Source: Maribacter zhoushanensis
Lineage (GTDB): Bacteria; Bacteroidota; Bacteroidia; Flavobacteriales; Flavobacteriaceae
Assembly (NCBI RefSeq): GCF_029350975.1
Contig: NZ_JARKMR010000009.1
Span: 25,208-89,207, forward strand
Length of the DNA: 64,000 bases
Reading direction: 5' to 3'
Shown: positions 7,946 through 17,698 of the stretch, one piece after another
How positions within the stretch are numbered: the first letter of the stretch is position 1
Layout: every line of letters starts with the position of its first letter
Position numbers and translations under genes: made by a program
The notes under the pieces: model-generated
Told to the model about the DNA's origin: nothing
Seen by the model: only the letters and a program-made list of their open reading frames with translations
The model's database searches: none

Positions 7946-9318
7946 TCTATATAGAAATAAAGATTTTCTTTTTCTTTACCAAAACCTATGAGACTATCTA
8001 CAGGTGAAGCCTGTTTCACTACAGATGGACCGATAGTTATTTCAACTGTTCTTTCGTATTGCAATTCCAAACCGGTTAACGAATAGTCATCTGCGGAAAG
8101 TATAATTGAATCAGGATGCAGTAAACGTATGTTACCCGCATACGTAACGTTGGGTAATACCCATTGATAATCATCATAACTCTGATGCAATTTTTGGGAA
8201 ATGGGCTCAAAACCAAAATGAACGGACGAGGGTATGTTAAATACTTTTTCTATTGGCGTTCTTATAGTTTGAATAACTATTGCGCAAATAAAAACCCAAT
8301 ACCCTAAAGCAACTAATTTTTGAACGTTTTTAAAACTTACAGATTCTGTCAACAGAATAACAAAAGGAATAAAAAGTGGCAATAACCATCTAGTTTCTAT
8401 TTTCTTACTTTGAAAGATTAGAAAAAATAAACCTAAGACCATTAATTGCGCAAAAAACATTTTAACAAACCAATTAAATTTTAGCTTATTGAAACTAACA
8501 TATTTTGAGAAATAGCCTAAGCAGAGAACCACTAGAACAGGAAACAATAAAACAAGCAAGCCTTTTAAATAAATTAAAATGGGCAGAAACGAAAAGCCCA
8601 ATTTTGCATCTTTTATTCCTATTTTCTCTTCTACACTAGATGCTAAAAAAGTTTGAAATTCATCAGGACCTAATAACCAATAGATATGTGGCACTACAAT
8701 TAAAGCAGAAACAAAAACCGATATAAGTATTTTAGGGTTGAAAACAATTGCTCTTAATTCCTTATCCCACAGAACAACTAGTGCAAAGGTTACCAGAAAA
8801 AATATATAATTGTATTTGGACATCATACCCATACCTACAAACAAACCAAATAAGAGATAATTTATAATAGATTTCCTTGCTATCAACACTTGTATGCAGT
8901 AATAAGAAGCTACAACACTGAAACATAACAAGCTGGTATGCGAAAGCCTACGAAAGGTAAAATCGATATATACCGGTACCAAAACAAGTGCCAACACTGC
9001 CAATTTAGATTTGTCAGCATCTTTAATTCGCAGTCCAGAAAATTTATATAACAATAATAATGTACCTGTAAACAATACTCCTCTAAGTGAAGAGAACGCT
9101 AACTTACCTACACCAAATATGTTGTTAAAACCATATTGTATCCATGTGTAAAGTGGTGGTTGATCGTCATAACCCCAACGAAGCCATTGTGAATAATATG
9201 CTTGCTCCGCATCTTCTAGCTCTAAAGCACTTTTAAAAAACGTAATTAATGTAATGGCTAGAAATGAAAAAATGGCAAGTATCGCTATCTTATCTAAAGA
9301 TACTTTCTTACCAAACAT
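7942..9318 (-). CDS. Glycosyltransferase family 39-like integral membrane protein (ArnT/PMT-like)
   Basis: A 458-residue multi-pass membrane protein with about ten to eleven hydrophobic segments. After the first membrane helix comes the acidic-rich loop AEQAYYSQWLRWGYDDQPPLYTW (about 35-58; an acidic cluster followed by PP), the usual catalytic region of GT-C enzymes using polyprenyl-phosphate sugars. It probably transfers a sugar to a lipid or protein acceptor on the periplasmic side; donor and acceptor are unknown. It abuts bshC with no gap, so the two may share a transcript although their functions are unrelated. Confidence 0.82.
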   Translation of the reverse strand: MFGKKVSLDKIAILAIFSFLAITLITFFKSALELEDAEQAYYSQWLRWGYDDQPPLYTWIQYGFNNIFGVGKLAFSSLRGVLFTGTLLLLYKFSGLRIKDADKSKLAVLALVLVPVYIDFTFRRLSHTSLLCFSVVASYYCIQVLIARKSIINYLLFGLFVGMGMMSKYNYIFFLVTFALVVLWDKELRAIVFNPKILISVFVSALIVVPHIYWLLGPDEFQTFLASSVEEKIGIKDAKLGFSFLPILIYLKGLLVLLFPVLVVLCLGYFSKYVSFNKLKFNWFVKMFFAQLMVLGLFFLIFQSKKIETRWLLPLFIPFVILLTESVSFKNVQKLVALGYWVFICAIVIQTIRTPIEKVFNIPSSVHFGFEPISQKLHQSYDDYQWVLPNVTYAGNIRLLHPDSIILSADDYSLTGLELQYERTVEITIGPSVVKQASPVDSLIGFGKEKENLYFYID

Positions 9319-10923
9319 TTATTGTTGCGTAATTACGGTAAAACTTAAATCTAAGGGATTTAAAGCCTCAAATAACATAGGCACTAAATCTTCGCCATAA
9401 GCCAAATAAAATTCCGAAAAATTTGACTGACGCTCTTGAAGAGATTGGTTAGGAAACATTTCATTTTGTAGTTCCGTCATACGCACTACATGATCTTTCA
9501 ACTTTCTTTTCTGCGCTTGCAACAGGCGTTTCTCCAAAGCATCCAATCCTTTTTTCTGCTTTACCTCTTGTGCTTTTACGGCACCTAAAAAAGATTTATC
9601 GGTCTTTTCAGCAAGTTCATACATATCTTTAAACTGCTTTTCTAACAATTTTTTCTGTGGTGAAAAGTCGATATCTATATTTGAAATTTCTCTAATCTTT
9701 TTATTGATAAGATTGTTTTGTTTTAAGAAAACATCCGTCTTAGAGATATTCATTTTCTCTAATTTATCAGCTTGTTTTTCCGTAATGATCAATGCTGAAT
9801 TTCTAACCAATAAAATTGGAAATGGAACATTCATCGCCTCAAATGCCGCTTTTAATTCAAACCAATAGGCAATCTCACCGCCACCACCAATATAACAGAG
9901 GTTTGGTAAAATAACTTCTTGGTATAAAGGTCTAGCGATTACATTAGGTGAAAAACGCTCTGGGTGCATATTCATCTCTTCTACTAACTCTTCTTTAGTA
10001 AAAGAAAATGACGTTTCATTTACAATATACTGCCCTTTACTTTCTATGATTCTTTCACGAATACCTTCTTTTAAATAGAAATAATTGATTTCACGCGGAT
10101 TAACCTGTACCGGGTAATCAGATGAAATAGCTTCTATTTGCGTAATGCTTTCAGATACTTTCTTGAACGCCGTTTGTTCAAAAATATCTTTCTTCATGTA
10201 AGGCACAAGTGTCTTTTTTAAGTCGACATCATCTCCATCTACAATAACTAATCCGTAATCCTTGAAAATTTCATTTGCTAAAAATCGGGTTGCATCCGTT
10301 AGGTTATCGTGCTTTAAATACGCATTTTCAAATAGGTCTTTTAACACCTTGGCATTCTTACTGTCTCCAATAGTTCTGGAATACAACGAAAAAACCTCTT
10401 CTAAACCTTCCGTTGGCAAATGCCCAACAGCACCAGATGCTTCTTTATTCCACTGAAATTTTAATCCTTTGAAATTAAAATAGTTGATTTCGTCAAAATC
10501 ATGATCCTCCGTAGCCATCCAATAGATGGGTACAAAATTACTATCAGGAAACTCCTTTTTTAATTGCTTTGTTAAATTAATAGTAGATATAATCTTGTAT
10601 AAAAAATATAACGGACCGGTAAATAAATTTAACTGATGACCGGTAACTATAGTAAAGGTGTTCTTCTCCTTTAACAACTCAATATTAGCAGCCGTACCTT
10701 TAGAGGTATCAGTATTTTTATATTGGTTTTGCATTGAAGAATACAACACATCTCTTTGAGCTTGGGTAAAATGCTTTCCCTTTTCTTCTATCTGCCCTTT
10801 AAAGCCTTCCATATCGGGAAACCGATTATATAAATGTTTAAGCTTAATATCTGCTGCAGTGTAATCGCAAATTAATTTCGAAAAATAACCCGTTTTTGCT
10901 AAGGGCAAACAATCAATATCCAT
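9319..10923 (-). CDS. bshC: Bacillithiol biosynthesis cysteine-adding enzyme BshC
   Basis: A 534-residue cytoplasmic protein matching BshC, which adds cysteine to glucosaminyl-malate in the last step of bacillithiol synthesis. Diagnostic segments are FTIVTGHQLNLFTGPLYFLYK (about 90-110), PIYWMATEDHDFDEINYFNF (about 131-151), YIGGGGEIAYWFELK (about 345-360) and a long coiled-coil region at about 380-480. Length is normal for the family. No other bsh gene lies in the window. Its presence suggests that this organism uses bacillithiol as a low-molecular-weight thiol. Confidence 0.95.
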   Translation of the reverse strand: MDIDCLPLAKTGYFSKLICDYTAADIKLKHLYNRFPDMEGFKGQIEEKGKHFTQAQRDVLYSSMQNQYKNTDTSKGTAANIELLKEKNTFTIVTGHQLNLFTGPLYFLYKIISTINLTKQLKKEFPDSNFVPIYWMATEDHDFDEINYFNFKGLKFQWNKEASGAVGHLPTEGLEEVFSLYSRTIGDSKNAKVLKDLFENAYLKHDNLTDATRFLANEIFKDYGLVIVDGDDVDLKKTLVPYMKKDIFEQTAFKKVSESITQIEAISSDYPVQVNPREINYFYLKEGIRERIIESKGQYIVNETSFSFTKEELVEEMNMHPERFSPNVIARPLYQEVILPNLCYIGGGGEIAYWFELKAAFEAMNVPFPILLVRNSALIITEKQADKLEKMNISKTDVFLKQNNLINKKIREISNIDIDFSPQKKLLEKQFKDMYELAEKTDKSFLGAVKAQEVKQKKGLDALEKRLLQAQKRKLKDHVVRMTELQNEMFPNQSLQERQSNFSEFYLAYGEDLVPMLFEALNPLDLSFTVITQQ

Positions 10924-11061
10924 ATAAAAAGTAAATACTTGGTAAATATAAAACCCTTTCGTTTTACATTTCCTAAATATAAGTTAATTACCGTTAGTAT
11001 TAAATACTTGAATTCTCGTCAAAATACGCAGTAAATGAAGATCAATTTGCATTTATTTTAA

Positions 11062-11069
11062 TAGATTTG
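11062..11069 (+). promoter_or_regulatory. Candidate -7 element for the M14 peptidase gene
   Basis: TAGATTTG matches TAnnTTTG exactly and ends 25 bases before the start at 11095. No well-spaced TTG -33 element is visible. Confidence 0.4.
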
Positions 11070-11094
11070 GCTCACTCTCAACACAAATAACTAT

Positions 11095-13548
11095 ATGAAA
11101 CTAATTCTACGCTACGTATTACTTTTTATTCCACTTTTAGGTTTGGCCCAATTAAAATCTCCTTCAGAGTTTTTAGGCTACGAACTAGGAACACAATTTA
11201 CAAGACATCATGAAGTTGTTGATTATTACCAATATTTAGCCGAAGCTGAACCTCAGCGTATGAGCCTTATGGAATATGGTAAAACCAATGAACGCCGACC
11301 TTTGTTGTTGGCTACAATTTCTACTAAAGAAAACATGCAAAACCTTGATAAAATTAAGGAAGAGCATATGAAAGGAATCAATGGTGAAGGCTCTCCAGAT
11401 AAAGCAATCGTTTGGTTAAGTTATAATGTACATGGCAATGAAAGCGTAAGTACAGAAGCTTCAATGCAAACCATTTACGACCTTTTTACCACAAAAAGCA
11501 GCTACCTAGAGAATATAGTAGTACTAATTGACCCATGTATTAACCCAGACGGTAGAGATCGCTATGTTAACTGGTACAACCAATTTAAAAATTCACCCAA
11601 CCAAGTAGATCCAAATAGCAAGGAGCACCATGAGAATTGGTGGAGCGGTCGTAGTAACCACTACATGTTCGATCTTAATAGAGATTGGGCTTGGCTTACG
11701 CAAGTTGAAAGTCAACAGCGTTTAAAGCAGTTTAATAAATGGTTACCTCATGTTCACGTAGATTTTCATGAGCAAGGTGTTGACAACCCATATTACTTTG
11801 CCCCTGCTGCAGAACCCTTTCATGAGGTAATTACAGATTTTCAAAGAGAGTTTCAAGAAACTATTGGTAAAAACCATGCTAAATATTTTGACGAAAATGG
11901 TTGGTTCTATTTTACCAAAGAGGTATTCGATCTATTATACCCTAGTTATGGTGACACCTACCCTACCTACAACGGTGGTATTGGTATGACTTATGAGCAA
12001 GGTGGTAGTGGTCGTGCTGGCTTAGCAATTACAACTAGTATTGGTGACACCCTTACTTTAAAAGATAGAATAGCACATCACTTAACTACCGGTTTATCTA
12101 CGGTAGAAGTGGCATCTAAAAACGTTTCTAAATTGAATGATGAGTTCAAGAAATTCTACCTTAACAAGAATTTCAAATACAAAAGTTATGTATTAAATGG
12201 TAACCCTGATAAAATTGAAGCTCTTGCAGACTTATTAAGCAAGCATGAAATTGAATACCAAGCAGGATCAAATACAACAGTCAAAGGCTACAACTATGCT
12301 ACAGGTAAATCTGGTTCATTAAAAAGTACTGACAAAAGTTTAGTAATTTCTTCAAATCAGCCAAAAAGCACTTTGGTAAAGGTATTATTTGAGCCAATGG
12401 CAAAATTAAGTGATTCTGTCACCTATGATATTACCGCATGGTCCTTACCATATGCCTACGGATTAGATGCTATCGCCAGCGAAAGTAATCTAAGTGGTTC
12501 TTCTGATGTATTAAATACAACTGAATTAAAGAGTATTGATGCTGACAAATACGCTTATTTAGCAGATTGGAACAGTATGAAAGATGCTAGATTCTTGGCT
12601 GAATTATTACGTAATAAAGTACGAGTGCGTTACGCCCATAAGCCTTTTACCTTAGACGGGATTTCTCATGATCGTGGTACATTAATCATTACAAAAGGTG
12701 ATAACAAGCACCTAAAAAACTTTAACGAGGTTCTTAAAACTGCATCTACCAACCACTCTAAAAATTTGATTTCCACTAATACAGGTTTTGTTGAAAGCGG
12801 TAAAGATTTTGGTTCCGGTTATGTTGATGTGATTCAAAACTTAAACATCGCCGTACTATCTGGAAAGCCTACCTCAACGCTTCGTTTTGGAGAAATCTGG
12901 AACTTTTTTGAACAACAACTAGACTACCCAATTTCCGTATTGGATGAGACTTATTTTGGTCGCGTTGACCTTGCAAAATATGACATTTTGATATTACCTG
13001 ACGGACGTGGCTATAACAGTTTCTTAAGTACATACAATAAAGAGAAAATTAAAGATTGGGTAAAACGTGGTGGTAAATTAATTGCCATGGGTGGTGCAAT
13101 TGATGGTATTACAACCTCGGACGAAGATTTTGAACTCTCTGAAAAAGAAATGCCAAAAGACACTTCTAATACTATTGAATCTTTTGAAATTTCTGAAAGA
13201 GAACAGATTAAATCAGCAATTACAGGAGCTATTTTTAAAGCAACGGTTGATAATACAAACCCGTTGGCTTATGGATATGACGACACCTACTTCACCCTTA
13301 AACTAGGTGCACGATCTTATAATTATTTAGAAAACGGTAGCGCTGTTTATTTAAGTGAAGGTGCCAACGAACCTGTATCTGGATTCGCAGGTAGCGAAGC
13401 AAAGAAAAAAATTGCCGAAACCTTAATCTTCGGAACAGAAGATATGGGTCGTGGTCAAGTGATATACATGGTAGACAACCCATTGTTTAGAGGTTTTTGG
13501 GAAAATGGAAAACTATTTTTCGCCAATGCCTTATTCATGGTAAAATAG
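11095..13548 (+). CDS. Secreted M14-family zinc carboxypeptidase, large form
   Basis: An 817-residue exported protein with a signal peptide (MKLILRYVLLFIPLLGLAQ). The peptidase domain (about 40-340) has the zinc motif HGNE (HxxE, about 116-119), the substrate-binding INPDGRDRY, the third ligand in HVDFHEQG (about 224-230) and the catalytic-Glu segment MTYEQGG (about 300). The C-terminal half (about 350-817) contains a class I glutamine amidotransferase-like or Rossmann region (ILPDGRGYNSF, KLIAMGGAIDG), common in large Bacteroidota M14 proteins. It probably trims peptides outside the cytoplasm. Specificity is unknown. It is followed eight bases later by a DUF4177 gene. Confidence 0.92.
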   Translation: MKLILRYVLLFIPLLGLAQLKSPSEFLGYELGTQFTRHHEVVDYYQYLAEAEPQRMSLMEYGKTNERRPLLLATISTKENMQNLDKIKEEHMKGINGEGSPDKAIVWLSYNVHGNESVSTEASMQTIYDLFTTKSSYLENIVVLIDPCINPDGRDRYVNWYNQFKNSPNQVDPNSKEHHENWWSGRSNHYMFDLNRDWAWLTQVESQQRLKQFNKWLPHVHVDFHEQGVDNPYYFAPAAEPFHEVITDFQREFQETIGKNHAKYFDENGWFYFTKEVFDLLYPSYGDTYPTYNGGIGMTYEQGGSGRAGLAITTSIGDTLTLKDRIAHHLTTGLSTVEVASKNVSKLNDEFKKFYLNKNFKYKSYVLNGNPDKIEALADLLSKHEIEYQAGSNTTVKGYNYATGKSGSLKSTDKSLVISSNQPKSTLVKVLFEPMAKLSDSVTYDITAWSLPYAYGLDAIASESNLSGSSDVLNTTELKSIDADKYAYLADWNSMKDARFLAELLRNKVRVRYAHKPFTLDGISHDRGTLIITKGDNKHLKNFNEVLKTASTNHSKNLISTNTGFVESGKDFGSGYVDVIQNLNIAVLSGKPTSTLRFGEIWNFFEQQLDYPISVLDETYFGRVDLAKYDILILPDGRGYNSFLSTYNKEKIKDWVKRGGKLIAMGGAIDGITTSDEDFELSEKEMPKDTSNTIESFEISEREQIKSAITGAIFKATVDNTNPLAYGYDDTYFTLKLGARSYNYLENGSAVYLSEGANEPVSGFAGSEAKKKIAETLIFGTEDMGRGQVIYMVDNPLFRGFWENGKLFFANALFMVK

Positions 13549-13556
13549 AAATTTGT

Positions 13557-13751
13557 ATGAAAGAATATAAAGTTGAAACCCTTATTTTTTACTCGAAATT
13601 TACATTTGACAAAAATCATTTAGCAAAATCATCGAATAAAGAAATTCAAGAAAAATTGAACGAATACGCTAAAAATGGCTGGCGTTTAGTATCCACCGAT
13701 ACTACTGAATTTGGATTGGCAATGTATATTTATTTATATTTTGAAAAGTAG
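13557..13751 (+). CDS. DUF4177 family small protein
   Basis: A 64-residue protein with the DUF4177 pattern: an N-terminal strand MKEYKVETLIF, a helix around EIQEKLNEYAKNGWRLVS with the characteristic NGWRLV, and a C-terminal strand. I start at ATG 13557, because the longer in-frame start at 13497 overlaps the M14 gene and adds residues alien to the family. The function is unknown. It lies eight bases after the peptidase gene and is closed by a strong terminator, so both are probably on one transcript. Confidence 0.85.
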   Translation: MKEYKVETLIFYSKFTFDKNHLAKSSNKEIQEKLNEYAKNGWRLVSTDTTEFGLAMYIYLYFEK

Positions 13752-13778
13752 AAAACACAAATACAACATCTAGTTTAG

Positions 13779-13818
13779 ATATCCCTGAAACAGCTAAAAT
13801 CGTTTCAGGGATATTTTA
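13779..13818 (+). terminator. Intrinsic terminator after the M14/DUF4177 unit
   Basis: A 13-base-pair perfect stem (13779-13791 with 13802-13814) and a 10-base loop, followed by a short T-rich tail, 27 bases after the DUF4177 stop. Confidence 0.85.
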
Positions 13819-13910
13819 TTTTATGGCTACATGGCATCGTTCCCAACAAATTCGCATCTTTTGCGTTTAAAATAGAAGACACTAAACTGTTAGTGCAAAA
13901 ACCACCACCA

Positions 13911-16277
13911 ATGCCAAACAACCAAGATCAAATAAATGCATTAATGCAAAAGTTAGAACTGCTTTTAAAAAAGCAGCAAGACTTTAATATTGAGGTAAAT
14001 GAAATTCGCAGGGATATTCAAATTCTTAGAAATACTCAGGCAATAAAATTCAACGAAGAGCCTACCGAACAAACAACTAAACCTGAAGTGGGAAGTATTG
14101 AAAAAGAGGCTTCAATAACTGATAAAGCAGTAGAAATTGAAACACCTGCTCCTGTTCAAGCTCCAATAGAAATTGCTTCTATACAAGAAGAACCTAAAAA
14201 GATTCCTGAAAAGAAAATAAAGCTTCCAAAAGGCAAATCTAACCTAGAGAAATTTATTGGAGAAAATCTTATTAATAAAATTGGAATACTAATTACCGTA
14301 ATCGGTGTTGGTATCGGTGCAAAATATTCTATAGAAAATAATTTAATTAGTCCGCTGACCAGAATTATATTAGGCTATTTGGTAGGCTTAGGGTTATTAG
14401 GATTTGGATTTAAATTAAAAGCTAAATACGAAAGTTACAGTGCTGTACTTGTTAGTGGGGCCTTAGCTATTTTGTATTTCTTGACATTTATCGCTTATGA
14501 CCTTTATGGTTTATTTCCGCAAATGGCAGCCTTTGGCATTATGCTACTGTTCACCGTCTTTGGTGTAGTAGCCGCAATTAATTATAACAAACAGATTATT
14601 GCACATATAGGTCTTGTTGGGGCTTATGCCGTTCCATTTCTATTAAGTAATGATTCTGGTAATGTCACAGCCCTATTCAGCTATATTGCCTTAATCAATA
14701 TTGGACTATTAGTTATTTCGTTTAAAAAATACTGGAAAGCCCTCTACTATGTAGCCTTTGCTTTCACTTGGCTTATTTATGGTTCTTGGTATATATTTTC
14801 AAGTTATAGTGAAGATTTCACTTTAGGCTTTGCTTTTTTAGCGATATTCTTTTCATTATTCTACGCTACATTCCTAGCTTTTAAATTAATAAAATCAGAA
14901 AAATTTCAAGTTGGTGATATTCTTCTCATCATGCTTAATTCTTTCATTTTCTATGGTTTTGGCATTGCCTGGCTATACGATCACGAAGGCGGCGAATTTT
15001 ATTTGGGCTTGTTTACCTTATTAAATGCAATAATCCATTTTGCCGTAACCGTGCTAATTTTCAAAAGAAAATTAGCAGATAGAAAGCTGTTCTTTTTAAC
15101 TTCTGGCTTTGTACTCACTTTTATAACAATTGCGGTACCTGTGCAGTTAGACGGTAACTGGGTAACACTTATTTGGGCTCTTGAAGCTGCTCTTTTATTT
15201 TGGATAGGACGTACTAAAAAAGTAGGTTTCTATGAATACCTATCATATATTTTAGCAGCCTTGGCATTTTTAAGTCTTACATTAGATTGGGCTGAAACCT
15301 ACTCTTGGCGAATTACTTCTTATAACTGGAGTTTAATTACAAACACTACCTTTTTAACTTCTATACTTTGTGCAGCTGCATTTGGCTTCATGAATTGGAT
15401 TCAAGTAAAAAACGACCTTGAAAAGAAGTCTGTGGTACAAAAGATTATGCTCATAGGTATACCCGCCTTGTTACTGAGTACTTTATACTTTGCGTTCTAT
15501 CTTGAAATTGAACAGTATTGGAACAATGCATTTCAAGCATCAAAAATAGAAATATCAGATAATGATAGTTACTACCCTGAATTCAACTATAATTTAAAAG
15601 ACCTGAAATCAATTTGGATCTTATTATATTCAATCTTTTTTATAAGTATTTTAAGTTTAGCGAATATCCATAAAATTAAAAATAAAATATTGGGTATCGC
15701 AACTTTGATTGCCTCACTATTTATTACGTTGACATTCTTAACAGACGGACTATATACCTTAAGCGAATTACGAGAAAACTACCTAACACAAGAGCTTGCC
15801 GAATATTATAATATAGGTATATACAACATCTATATTCGGTATATCTCCTTTGTATTTTTTGCTTTATTATTGTTTGTTATTTACAAATTAGCTCAACAAC
15901 AGTACTTTAAATTCAATTATAAAATTCCGTTTGAAATTCTGATGCATACCGTAATTATTTGGGTAGCAAGTAGTGAATTACTGAATTGGATGGATTTATC
16001 TGGCTCTAACCAATCTTATAAACTAGGGCTCAGTATTCTCTGGGGTATTTACGCACTTTTATTGATTGCTCTAGGCATATGGAAAAAGAAAAAACACCTA
16101 CGCATTGGTGCTATTGCGCTTTTTTCCATCACATTGATCAAATTGTTTTTCTACGATATATCATCATTAAATACCATCTCAAAGACCATCGTATTTGTTT
16201 CTCTAGGTGTTCTTTTATTGATTATTTCATTTCTTTACAACAAATACAAACACATTATTTCAGATGATTCAAAATAA
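13911..16277 (+). CDS. DUF2339 polytopic membrane protein
   Basis: A 788-residue protein with an N-terminal coiled coil (about 5-40), an acidic/Pro-Glu-rich linker (about 45-110), then KSNLEKFIGENLINKIGILITVIGVGIGAKY, the hallmark start of DUF2339, and some twenty hydrophobic helices to the end. The family function is unknown. I chose ATG 13911 (MPNNQDQ); an in-frame GTG at 13893 would add six residues, and with no Shine-Dalgarno at either the choice rests on ATG preference. The stop overlaps the next gene by 14 bases, so DUF2339 and DUF3999 are translationally coupled, a pairing that is common among relatives. Confidence 0.88.
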   Translation: MPNNQDQINALMQKLELLLKKQQDFNIEVNEIRRDIQILRNTQAIKFNEEPTEQTTKPEVGSIEKEASITDKAVEIETPAPVQAPIEIASIQEEPKKIPEKKIKLPKGKSNLEKFIGENLINKIGILITVIGVGIGAKYSIENNLISPLTRIILGYLVGLGLLGFGFKLKAKYESYSAVLVSGALAILYFLTFIAYDLYGLFPQMAAFGIMLLFTVFGVVAAINYNKQIIAHIGLVGAYAVPFLLSNDSGNVTALFSYIALINIGLLVISFKKYWKALYYVAFAFTWLIYGSWYIFSSYSEDFTLGFAFLAIFFSLFYATFLAFKLIKSEKFQVGDILLIMLNSFIFYGFGIAWLYDHEGGEFYLGLFTLLNAIIHFAVTVLIFKRKLADRKLFFLTSGFVLTFITIAVPVQLDGNWVTLIWALEAALLFWIGRTKKVGFYEYLSYILAALAFLSLTLDWAETYSWRITSYNWSLITNTTFLTSILCAAAFGFMNWIQVKNDLEKKSVVQKIMLIGIPALLLSTLYFAFYLEIEQYWNNAFQASKIEISDNDSYYPEFNYNLKDLKSIWILLYSIFFISILSLANIHKIKNKILGIATLIASLFITLTFLTDGLYTLSELRENYLTQELAEYYNIGIYNIYIRYISFVFFALLLFVIYKLAQQQYFKFNYKIPFEILMHTVIIWVASSELLNWMDLSGSNQSYKLGLSILWGIYALLLIALGIWKKKKHLRIGAIALFSITLIKLFFYDISSLNTISKTIVFVSLGVLLLIISFLYNKYKHIISDDSK

Positions 16278-17490
16278 TAAACTACTGGTAATGCTTGCCT
16301 TTGTGATGACTTCTTTCTGTTTCGGGCAGATGGAACAGTACTCTAATAAAATAGAATTAAAGGGTATAGAGAATCAATGGCATGCCATAGATATACCAAA
16401 TGATGTATTTTCAGAAGTGAATACCAATATGAGTGACATTCGTATTTATGGGGTCACCGCTAACGATACTATTGAAGCACCTTACCTTCATAAGGTTTCT
16501 AAAGCAGAAAATTCTAATTCAGAGATATCTTTTAACCTACTGAACAGCGTTAATAACTCTAAAGGTTATTTCTACACCTATGAACTGCCGCAAAAAGAAA
16601 CCATTAATGAGATACTATTAAATATACAAGACCTAAATTTTAATTGGGAAGTAACTCTTGAAGGAAGCCAATATCAGAAGCAATGGTTCACTATTCTTAA
16701 AGACTATCGTATATTGTCAATTAATAATGACCAAACTAATTATTCGTTCACCACATTAAAGTTTCCCGATGCCAATTATAGATACTATAGAATACAGATT
16801 AAAAGCGCTGAAAAGCCGAATCTAACATCAGTAAACATTCTTAAAAAGGCAATAAAGGCTGCGGAATACCGTGATTATAAAATAGAGACTTTTAAAGTCA
16901 CCCAAGAGGAAAAGAAAACTATAATAGATATTGATTTAAACAAGCGAGTTCCTTTAAACTTACTGGAACTAACCGTTGATGACAACATTGATTATTACAG
17001 ATCTGTCTCTATTCAATACTTAGCAGATAGTGTAAAGACCGAAAAAGGGTTCTATTATAATTATAGCCCCTTGGCTACTAGAACACTTTCATCTATGGAA
17101 GATAATAGTTTTCAATTACCAGGTACGTTAGCGAATAAAGTGCGAGTAATTGTGTTGAACAACGACAATCAGCCATTAAAAATATCAGGAGCAAAGCTTA
17201 AAGGGTATATACATACATTGACCACAAGGTTTATAGAACCAGCTACTTACTATTTAGTTTATGGTAAGTCTAATACTAATTTTCCTAATTACGATATTTC
17301 AAAAACTACGGTTTCTTTACCTAAGAATATTACTAAACTAGACTTTGGTAACGTAATCAAAATACCTAAACCAGTACTTGAAACAACCAATCCTCTTTTT
17401 GAAAACAAATGGTGGTTGTGGGTAATCATTGGTGTTGTGATCGCCTTGCTTGGCTATTTCACTATTGGTATGATGAAGAAGGAGCTATAG
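16264..17490 (+). CDS. DUF3999 family exported, membrane-anchored protein
   Basis: A 408-residue protein with a signal peptide (to about Gln21, CFGQ), a large beta-rich extracytoplasmic region, and one C-terminal membrane helix (WWLWVIIGVVIALLGYFTIGMM, here at about 383-404) followed by a short positive tail. This is the DUF3999 layout. DUF3999 proteins are encoded beside DUF2339 proteins, and here the genes overlap by 14 bases, so a common complex in the cell envelope is likely; the role is unknown. Confidence 0.83.
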   Translation: MIQNNKLLVMLAFVMTSFCFGQMEQYSNKIELKGIENQWHAIDIPNDVFSEVNTNMSDIRIYGVTANDTIEAPYLHKVSKAENSNSEISFNLLNSVNNSKGYFYTYELPQKETINEILLNIQDLNFNWEVTLEGSQYQKQWFTILKDYRILSINNDQTNYSFTTLKFPDANYRYYRIQIKSAEKPNLTSVNILKKAIKAAEYRDYKIETFKVTQEEKKTIIDIDLNKRVPLNLLELTVDDNIDYYRSVSIQYLADSVKTEKGFYYNYSPLATRTLSSMEDNSFQLPGTLANKVRVIVLNNDNQPLKISGAKLKGYIHTLTTRFIEPATYYLVYGKSNTNFPNYDISKTTVSLPKNITKLDFGNVIKIPKPVLETTNPLFENKWWLWVIIGVVIALLGYFTIGMMKKEL

Positions 17491-17576
17491 ATTATTTAAA
17501 ACAAACCTTTTTCTTATAAGCCCATAGCTAACTCAATATCAACAATATTTTTTGTATTACCACGAGCAACAGCAAA

Positions 17577-17605
17577 CTCTATTTAGGTTTTAACACTAAA
17601 TAGAG
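17577..17605. terminator. AT-rich hairpin between convergent DUF3999 and rimO genes
   Basis: A 10-base-pair perfect stem (17577-17586 with 17596-17605) with a 9-base loop. It lacks a good T run on either side, so it is only a possible bidirectional terminator. The rest of the 208-base gap (17491-17698) shows nothing else I can name. Confidence 0.4.
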
Positions 17606-17698
17606 CAATAAAATTTAGATTACTACTGACATTACTGATCTCTTCAGATAATTCTGAAAATTAGTGCGGATTTAAGCTATGCTACCTAGTAAGCTAAA

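Noticed and set aside
13893..13910. GTG start for the DUF2339 gene
   Set aside because: It adds six residues of odd composition (QKPPP) before a natural ATG start; there is no Shine-Dalgarno or promoter support for the longer form.
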